This document shows, in pieces, positions 6,544 through 11,039 of a stretch of DNA of 11,039 nt; the first letter of the stretch is position 1, and the number at the start of each line of letters is the position of its first letter. The notes under the pieces are model-generated. The model saw only the letters and a program-made list of their open reading frames with translations, was not told where the DNA came from and did not search any database. Origin of the DNA: an uncultured Pseudomonadota bacterium (GTDB lineage: Bacteria > Pseudomonadota > Alphaproteobacteria > Rs-D84); assembly GCA_945483255.1 (NCBI GenBank), contig CALYRP010000018.1, positions 1 to 11,039 on the forward strand, written 5' to 3'. The position numbers were made by a program, and so were the translations under genes.

Positions 6544-8415
6544 ATGATCGGAGAGAGAGAAAATAATTACACCGATACAAATTATGGCAGTTTGATTATG
6601 CGTACATTTGATATTGATGGAAACAATATCAATGCCTTTTATGATGCCGGCGATAATTTAATTTTTGTTCTTGATAATGCAATCAATGCACAAAAACCAA
6701 ATGTTTTATTGGTTATAAATCCAGATGGCGATAAAAAATGGGATGAAATTTTATCATCTGATTATGGTGTCGATTTAGAAACGATTCGTCCAAAGGTTGA
6801 TAATAAATATCAAAAATTAGATATTGAATATTCTGGATTGAATATTTATGAAAATTTGATTAACGCGTATAATGCAGGGGACGCTTTGGATGATTATTTG
6901 AATGATTTAATGATATTGCGTGATTCTGCCATGCGACACAGTGCGATGATGCGATTGAATTCTGCAAATGAAACGATTGCAAAAACAAATGCGACCATTA
7001 TTAAAACCAAAGAATCTGTCATCAGATTGGAAGCTCGTATAAAAACTTTGCGTTCCAAATTAAGCAGCGCTAAAAAAGAAATTGGACGTGTGAACACTAA
7101 ACAATCTGCATCAAAGATTTTAAAATTAGAATCACAAATAGAGGCAGCAAATGAAAAATTAAAACGCGCAAAAAAACGTTTGGAATCTGCGCAAAAAAGA
7201 TTAGAAGTCGCGACTGTGGATGCGGAATTGGCCAGTAATTTATTAAGTCAGCCACAACACGAAATAAAACAATCGTCTAAAAACAAGCCTGTGATGGTTG
7301 CGCCTGAATATCCAATGCAAACAATCGAAGCCCAAGAAGATGAAGAAGAATTTGGACAAGATGAAATCAAACCTTTGTTTGATGAAGATCCACAGATATT
7401 AAACGAAAATATCGCATTTAAACCTATAATATTTGATGCGCCAACTTTTGATGAATCAAATGAAATTGTTCCGGTTGTTAATGATGTCCCGGTTGAAACG
7501 CCCGAAAACAAACCAGTTTTGGAAACATTAGCACCGGTTGAAAGTGAACCTGTTTTCACGCCACAACCAATAATAGAAGAAGATATTAAAGAAAAACCTG
7601 TGTTGGAAACAATAAAACCGGTCGAAGAAACGCCAGAACCTGTTGCGGCACCTGCCCCGGTTGCGCCGGCTGTTGAACCCGTAATACCGGTTGCGCCAGC
7701 TGTTGAACCTGTAATACCGGTCGCGCCAATTGTTAATAATTTTCAAACACCGGTTGAACCAAAACAAGAAAAATCAAACCCCGGATTTTTATATTATATG
7801 TTGTTGATAGTTTTGATTTTGTTATCAGTATTTACTTTGTGGTTATACCAGAAAAATATGGGAACCGATGTGATGCCTGTTTTAACGGCAAAAACATCAG
7901 AATCTCAAATTGTTGAACCTGCTGCTGTGGTGGCAACGGAACCTGTTGCGACTGTTACGGTTGATGAAGATTCTGCATTCTTGGATGAAGAACCTGTTGT
8001 TGCAGAAACAGCAATCGCAGAACCGGAACCAATTGTTGAACCGGAAATTGAAGAAGAAATTATTGAAGAAGAAATTGATGAAGAACCAATTATGGAATCT
8101 ACGGTTGTTGAACCTGTGATTGAAGAAACAGTTGTTGTAGATGAAACACCGGTTGTTATTGATGCTGTTCCCGGGCGTTTAAATACTTCGGGTATAAACA
8201 ACAGCGCCGAAGAACCTGTTTCGGTTTCAGAAGATGAAATTTTGGCGGCCAAGCCTGTTTATGAACCTGGGGCAAAATATGATAATATGTTTGTAAATGA
8301 AAATGACATGATTGCTGAACCAGAATATACAGAAGAAGATGTGATTTATTATGATGACGGTGATGTTTTTTACGATACAGAAGAAGCCGTGTATCCAAAC
8401 GAAATGAATTATTAA
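6544..8415 (+). CDS. Single-pass membrane protein with coiled coil and Pro/Glu-rich regions, unknown function (623 aa)
   Basis: Family not recognised. The N-terminal part, about 20-125, looks like a small folded domain. Residues about 135-235 are a Lys/Ala/Glu coiled coil. Residues 250-410 are disordered, acidic and Pro-rich, with a perfect tandem decapeptide at 372-391. One transmembrane helix spans about 414-435. The distal 190 residues are very acidic (Glu/Asp/Val/Pro) and end in a Tyr/Asp-rich tail. There is no signal peptide, so the N-terminal two thirds are probably cytoplasmic and the acidic tail periplasmic. No SPOR, LysM or TonB motif was seen. The start at 6544 has GGGGGA 8 nt upstream. 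A GGAGAGAGAG inside codons 2-5 resembles a second ribosome binding site, but no start codon follows at the right distance. Co-transcription with gcrA hints at an envelope or cell-division role (inference). Confidence 0.85.
   Translation: MIGERENNYTDTNYGSLIMRTFDIDGNNINAFYDAGDNLIFVLDNAINAQKPNVLLVINPDGDKKWDEILSSDYGVDLETIRPKVDNKYQKLDIEYSGLNIYENLINAYNAGDALDDYLNDLMILRDSAMRHSAMMRLNSANETIAKTNATIIKTKESVIRLEARIKTLRSKLSSAKKEIGRVNTKQSASKILKLESQIEAANEKLKRAKKRLESAQKRLEVATVDAELASNLLSQPQHEIKQSSKNKPVMVAPEYPMQTIEAQEDEEEFGQDEIKPLFDEDPQILNENIAFKPIIFDAPTFDESNEIVPVVNDVPVETPENKPVLETLAPVESEPVFTPQPIIEEDIKEKPVLETIKPVEETPEPVAAPAPVAPAVEPVIPVAPAVEPVIPVAPIVNNFQTPVEPKQEKSNPGFLYYMLLIVLILLSVFTLWLYQKNMGTDVMPVLTAKTSESQIVEPAAVVATEPVATVTVDEDSAFLDEEPVVAETAIAEPEPIVEPEIEEEIIEEEIDEEPIMESTVVEPVIEETVVVDETPVVIDAVPGRLNTSGINNSAEEPVSVSEDEILAAKPVYEPGAKYDNMFVNENDMIAEPEYTEEDVIYYDDGDVFYDTEEAVYPNEMNY
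7657..7716 (+). repeat. In-frame 30-bp tandem repeat, two copies plus a partial third
   Basis: Copies at 7657-7686 and 7687-7716 differ at only two third-codon positions and encode the same decapeptide P-V-A-P-A-V-E-P-V-I. A degenerate start of a third copy follows at 7717-7731. The repeat lies in the Pro-rich segment just before the transmembrane helix and probably varies in copy number by slippage, changing linker length without a frameshift. Confidence 0.85.
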
Positions 8416-8440
8416 AAAAACCGCCATCATGGCGGTTTTT
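8416..8440. terminator. Bidirectional terminator between the gcrA operon and acpS
   Basis: AAAAACCGCCA (8416-8426) pairs perfectly with TGGCGGTTTTT (8430-8440) around a 3-nt loop. The T-tracts at either end serve both the + strand operon (stop at 8415) and the minus strand acpS (stop at 8452). Confidence 0.9.
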
Positions 8441-8451
8441 ATGTTTGATTT

Positions 8452-8826
8452 TTATTTTTCAATAACCACAACCGCAGCCGAATAATCGTCTTGGTCAGTG
8501 ATTGATAAAAATACTTGTGCAGATGATCCTGCCAATTCTTTTAATAATGTTTTTGCACCGCCAGCAATAACTAATTCAGGGCGGCCGTTATCATCGTGTG
8601 ATACGGATATATCAGAAAAAGAAATGTCATCGCCGAAACCGGTGCCTAATGCTTTCAGACAGGCTTCGCGGGCAGCCCAGAAATTTGCCAAATGTTTTTC
8701 GCTGCGTGCGCTATCATTATCAGCGTATTCTAATTCTTTCTTTGTGAAAATACGTTGCTTTTTAAAGGCAGACCAATCCAAGAATCTGTCGCTTTCAACC
8801 AGGTCAATACCTATCCCGACTATCAT
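8452..8826 (-). CDS. acpS: Holo-[acyl-carrier-protein] synthase (124 aa)
   Basis: AcpS transfers 4'-phosphopantetheine from CoA to the serine of acyl carrier protein, an essential step for fatty acid synthesis in the cytoplasm. The N-terminal G-I-G-I-D8-L-V-E holds the Mg2+-binding aspartate. The central F-W-A-A-R-E54-A-C-L-K58-A-L-G-T-G-F is the hallmark motif, with the metal-binding glutamate and the lysine. F-T-K-K-E-L and the S-H-D...G-R-P-E-L stretch also match, and the length is typical. The usual S-x-S/T-H near the C-terminus is here S-I-T-D, a small deviation. The ribosome binding site GGAAGGA lies about 4 nt upstream of ATG. It appears monocistronic, with its own promoter and the shared terminator. 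Confidence 0.95.
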   Translation of the reverse strand: MIVGIGIDLVESDRFLDWSAFKKQRIFTKKELEYADNDSARSEKHLANFWAAREACLKALGTGFGDDISFSDISVSHDDNGRPELVIAGGAKTLLKELAGSSAQVFLSITDQDDYSAAVVVIEK

Positions 8827-8860
8827 GAAATCCTTCCTTTGTTGTGTTTACTTTATGCGC

Positions 8861-8889
8861 ATACTAATAATATTTAATAATCTGTGCAA
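8861..8889 (-). promoter_or_regulatory. Putative acpS promoter
   Basis: On the minus strand TTGCAC (8889-8884) and TAGTAT (8866-8861) are spaced by 17 nt. The predicted start near 8854 leaves a leader of about 28 nt before ATG at 8826. Confidence 0.5.
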
Positions 8890-8951
8890 GAAAAAAATTA
8901 GGCATATATATTTTGTCTTGAAAAAATATGTTTTTGTAATTTTGAAATTGG

Positions 8952-8979
8952 TTGATTTTTTGTCGACTTGTGATAAAAT
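8952..8979 (+). promoter_or_regulatory. Putative promoter of the corA-like gene
   Basis: TTGATT (8952-8957) and TAAAAT (8974-8979) are spaced by 16 nt, and a TG one base before the -10 makes it an extended -10. The predicted start near 8986 gives a leader of about 34 nt, including an AAAGGAGA ribosome binding site upstream of ATG at 9020. Confidence 0.55.
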
Positions 8980-9019
8980 TCTTGCGAAATAAAACGTATA
9001 AAAAAAAGGAGAATGTGTC

Positions 9020-9904
9020 ATGTTTGATACAAAAAAATTAAAAACATTCTCTTGGGTTAACGTCGGAAACCCAGATCACGAAGATTTTGAACGTCTTTTA
9101 ACCGAATATAAAATCGACGAAGATACTATATCGGACATTTTAGACCCTGATGAACAGCCACGTCTTGAATTGGAAGATGATTACAAGGTTATAATTGTTC
9201 GTTTCCCAATTGCTAATCGTGAAATGGATACGACATGGCACACAGAACCGTTGTCTATAATTTATTCAAATAAACATGTTATCACCGTATGTCGTAAAAG
9301 ATGCGATTTATTGGATAAAATCAAAGATGACGAAATGAATACGCGTGAAACATTCATATTGAATATAATTTATTATATCGCTGAATCTTATCTGCGCGCG
9401 TTAAAAGAATTAAATAAAAAGGTTGTTAATTCCAAAAAAACATTACAAGAAAACATCCGTAAACAAGAATTGATGCAATTATTGGAAGTTGAAAATGCGT
9501 ACACTCTTTATATGGCATCATTAAAGGGTAATATTGCGGTTATGGATAAAATTGATAAATTGCGCGGTTTTGTAAAGGATGAAGATAATCAAGAATTATC
9601 CGAAGATGCCCGCATTGAATTCAACCAGGCTATCGAAGTCGTTACCAGTTACAGCAAGATGTTAAAATCAATCAAAGAAACATTTGAAAGTGTCATTAAC
9701 ATTGATTCGAACACTTACATTAACCGTTTAACAATTTGGAATATTGTTTTGATGGTGCCAAGTGTGGTTGTTGGATATTATGGTATGAATATGGAATTGC
9801 CATATGTGCATCATTCCCATCTGGCATTGGTAATATTTATTTCAATTATGGTATTGCTTACCGGATATGGTTTATATACAATCGCCCGCCGAAGAGTGTT
9901 TTAA
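9020..9904 (+). CDS. CorA-family divalent cation (Mg2+) channel (294 aa)
   Basis: CorA proteins are homopentameric inner-membrane channels that take up Mg2+ or related ions. Residues about 1-125 form the cytoplasmic alpha/beta domain, beginning F-S-W-V-N-V-G. Residues about 130-235 are the long Lys/Glu-rich helices that lead into the membrane. TM1 (about 237-254) ends in the diagnostic Y-G-M-N selectivity motif (GMN 255-257), and TM2 spans about 267-287, followed by a basic R-R-R tail. The periplasmic loop after GMN is short (M-E-L-P-Y-V-H-H-S-H) and contains two histidine pairs in place of the common M-P-E-L loop, so ion preference is uncertain (Mg2+, Co2+ or Zn2+). The ribosome binding site AAGGAGA lies 7-8 nt upstream. 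No clear terminator follows before the next promoter. Confidence 0.92.
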   Translation: MFDTKKLKTFSWVNVGNPDHEDFERLLTEYKIDEDTISDILDPDEQPRLELEDDYKVIIVRFPIANREMDTTWHTEPLSIIYSNKHVITVCRKRCDLLDKIKDDEMNTRETFILNIIYYIAESYLRALKELNKKVVNSKKTLQENIRKQELMQLLEVENAYTLYMASLKGNIAVMDKIDKLRGFVKDEDNQELSEDARIEFNQAIEVVTSYSKMLKSIKETFESVINIDSNTYINRLTIWNIVLMVPSVVVGYYGMNMELPYVHHSHLALVIFISIMVLLTGYGLYTIARRRVF

Positions 9905-9914
9905 AAAATATATT

Positions 9915-9942
9915 TTGTTTAATTATTGTATTGTGGTATAAT
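9915..9942 (+). promoter_or_regulatory. Strong extended -10 promoter of the structured RNA
   Basis: TTGTTT (9915-9920) is followed by 16 nt and a perfect TATAAT (9937-9942), preceded by TGG to form an extended -10. The predicted start is near 9949, at the 5' side of the closing helix of the RNA. Confidence 0.75.
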
Positions 9943-9948
9943 TCAAAG

Positions 9949-10147
9949 CGAATCCAAGGGATTGGGTTCAGGGCTGTGGTGGCCCATAAGTGCGGTGCGA
10001 AAGCATCGTAATCTGATGTTTTTCGGTGCTTTTTGCATCGTTATCATCCCTGATTTATTGGTCAGGGAGCCGTCTAACCGTAAGGTGCGGAACATTCACT
10101 TGTTGTCACCAACTCCCTGACCGCCAATTTCTTGACGGTCTTTTTTT
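9949..10147 (+). ncRNA. ssrS: Structured RNA of about 200 nt, probable 6S RNA (alternatively a 5' regulatory leader)
   Basis: 6S RNA binds the sigma-70 holoenzyme by mimicking an open promoter. The ends form a long interrupted rod: 11 bp (9955-9965 with 10124-10134), a small internal loop, 6 bp (9968-9973 with 10115-10120), a 3x3 loop and 5 bp (9977-9981 with 10107-10111). A large internal bubble follows, with GGAACATTCACTTG (10089-10102) on its 3' side. That resembles, from memory, the conserved ACATTCACC element of proteobacterial 6S RNAs. Inside are a bulged 10-bp hairpin (9998-10025), a 6-bp hairpin (10048-10067) and a helix pairing 9991-9996 with 10077-10082. It has its own promoter and intrinsic terminator. 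Against 6S, the apical part branches, and a gene starts 13 nt after the T-tract. SRP RNA, RNase P RNA and tmRNA signatures are absent. Confidence 0.6.
10119..10147 (+). terminator. Intrinsic terminator of the structured RNA
   Basis: GACCGCCAA (10119-10127) pairs with TTGACGGTC (10132-10140) with a single mismatch and a 4-nt loop, followed by seven T. It uses the same bases (10124-10134) that otherwise close the long outer helix, so the two structures exclude each other. The next ribosome binding site starts only 2 nt after the T-tract. Confidence 0.8.
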
Positions 10148-10160
10148 GTAGGAGAAACAT

Positions 10161-11039
10161 ATGAAATTTGTATCAATAGCTTTATTGTTGTTTTTTGCTG
10201 TATGTTCATCTATTAATGCAGAAACCGTTAACAAGGGAGATTATTTTGCTTGGGTTTTTGCGCGCGATTCGCAAGCCTATGTTGATGGAGATTTTATTTC
10301 TTGGCGCACTAATGAATCCGATGATGCTTATGAATTCAGACAGCATTTTATCTGGACGGATGAAGAAATTGATGAGTTGCTTAAGAAATCAACATATATG
10401 TATGATGCCAAGGAGTATTTTTATAAACAATATAATAGAAATTTAACAGATGAATATTATATAAAACGTAATGGAAAAAAATATGATAATGGCACTCGTA
10501 TTGATATATCAGCGTCTGTCTTTGAACTGTATTATACTTGTGTTCGCGCAGGTTTTGATGGTGAAACGTGTGCGACATTTTATCTAAATGCGTATGAAGC
10601 ATCTGTAAAAAAGTTCAATGCACAAGCATCAAAAACATACAAAGCATACACAACCTATGGCCCACTAGAATTGCCGATAACTTCACTGGTTCAACAAATG
10701 TTTGACCATAATAAAAAAATATGCCAGGCAGGCACAGTGACAGCGGCGACGGAAGGCGAGATAAAAGTTGTAGAAAGAGATAGTATTGCACTTTGTTCGT
10801 ATTCTGAAAAAACAGAAAAATATAAATGCATAATGAATAGATTTTATAATACGTCATATAAATGCACGGTATCGTGCGAGGGTGTATTCTTTACGCAAGA
10901 TAACGATTTATTATTTGATGGAAATTGTAGTGATCAATCAATTATACCTACGTCTAGACCCACGATTCATAGTGCATATGGTATGCTTTCAACATTTGAA
11001 GATTATAGTCATTACATGAAAGAATACGACAAAAAACTC
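10161..11039 (+). CDS. Exported Cys-rich protein of unknown function, incomplete at window end (293+ aa)
   Basis: The frame is open from ATG 10161 to the last base of the window, so the C-terminus is missing. AGGAG lies 6 nt upstream. Residues 1-20 are a Sec signal peptide with cleavage after I-N-A. The mature part has eight cysteines (127, 137, 188, 212, 223, 235, 239, 256), several in a compact group at 212-256 (C-x10-C-x11-C-x3-C-x16-C) that looks like a disulfide-stabilised module. The region 60-165 is Tyr/Lys-rich and probably helical. I do not recognise the family. The gene directly follows the terminator of the structured RNA, with no space for its own promoter, so expression presumably depends on readthrough or on a promoter inside the RNA gene. 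Confidence 0.85.
   Translation, partial: MKFVSIALLLFFAVCSSINAETVNKGDYFAWVFARDSQAYVDGDFISWRTNESDDAYEFRQHFIWTDEEIDELLKKSTYMYDAKEYFYKQYNRNLTDEYYIKRNGKKYDNGTRIDISASVFELYYTCVRAGFDGETCATFYLNAYEASVKKFNAQASKTYKAYTTYGPLELPITSLVQQMFDHNKKICQAGTVTAATEGEIKVVERDSIALCSYSEKTEKYKCIMNRFYNTSYKCTVSCEGVFFTQDNDLLFDGNCSDQSIIPTSRPTIHSAYGMLSTFEDYSHYMKEYDKKL

Noticed and set aside
7657..7731. Possible CRISPR repeats
   Set aside because: The repeats are directly adjacent without spacers and keep the reading frame of a coding gene.
7905..8252. Ser/Thr-rich 115-residue minus-strand frame
   Set aside because: This is the complement of the Glu/Val/Pro-rich coding segment of the membrane protein; the low complexity is mirrored.
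9736..10120. Frames of 91 and 64 residues on the + strand
   Set aside because: One is out of frame within the corA-like gene. Both run through the structured RNA and lack start signals.
9949..10147. SRP RNA, RNase P RNA or tmRNA
   Set aside because: There is no GGAA-tetraloop SRP helix 8, no RNase P core sequences, and no tRNA-like acceptor/T-arm or tag frame of tmRNA.

Overview
The window looks like a chromosomal segment of an AT-rich alphaproteobacterium. The best lineage marker is a GcrA-family cell-cycle regulator, a family known mainly from Alphaproteobacteria. AcpS, a CorA-type Mg2+ channel, an A24 prepilin peptidase and a tRNA array are all compatible. Low-GC gut or host-associated alphaproteobacteria would fit the base composition and the many exported proteins with MKK-type signal peptides, but the exact lineage is inference. 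No integrase, transposase, phage gene or CRISPR array was seen.

Layout. Positions 61-577 hold a promoter and four tRNA genes on the + strand: Leu(CAG), Ala(CGC), Leu(UAA) and Val(CAC), ending in a bidirectional terminator. Positions 583-5839 are all on the minus strand. Read in the direction of transcription, a prepilin peptidase (5792-5331) heads an apparent operon of three Sec-exported proteins of unrecognised family (5314-4451, 4454-3351, 3317-1419). A small exported Cys-rich gene with its own promoter follows; its reading frame is broken by a TAA at codon 5. A small Cys-cluster protein with a consensus promoter comes last. At 5803-5839 two divergent promoters overlap, one for the peptidase operon and one for gcrA; a GANTC site lies in the gcrA promoter spacer.

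Positions 5866-8440 carry gcrA and, 18 nt downstream, a large single-pass membrane protein with a coiled coil and Pro/Glu-rich segments. The pair ends in a bidirectional terminator shared with acpS, which is transcribed convergently on the minus strand. A divergent promoter region separates acpS from a corA-like gene (9020-9904). A strong extended -10 promoter then starts a structured RNA of about 200 nt that ends in an intrinsic terminator. It is most likely 6S RNA, but it sits only 13 nt upstream of the next start codon, so a regulatory leader is also possible. The last gene (10161 to the window end, incomplete) encodes another exported Cys-rich protein.

The most notable material is the set of five unrecognised exported proteins, three of them in one operon behind a prepilin peptidase; the structured RNA with competing pairings; and the otherwise intact exported gene with an early nonsense codon. 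Assignments rest on motif recognition by eye. No database search or folding program was run.
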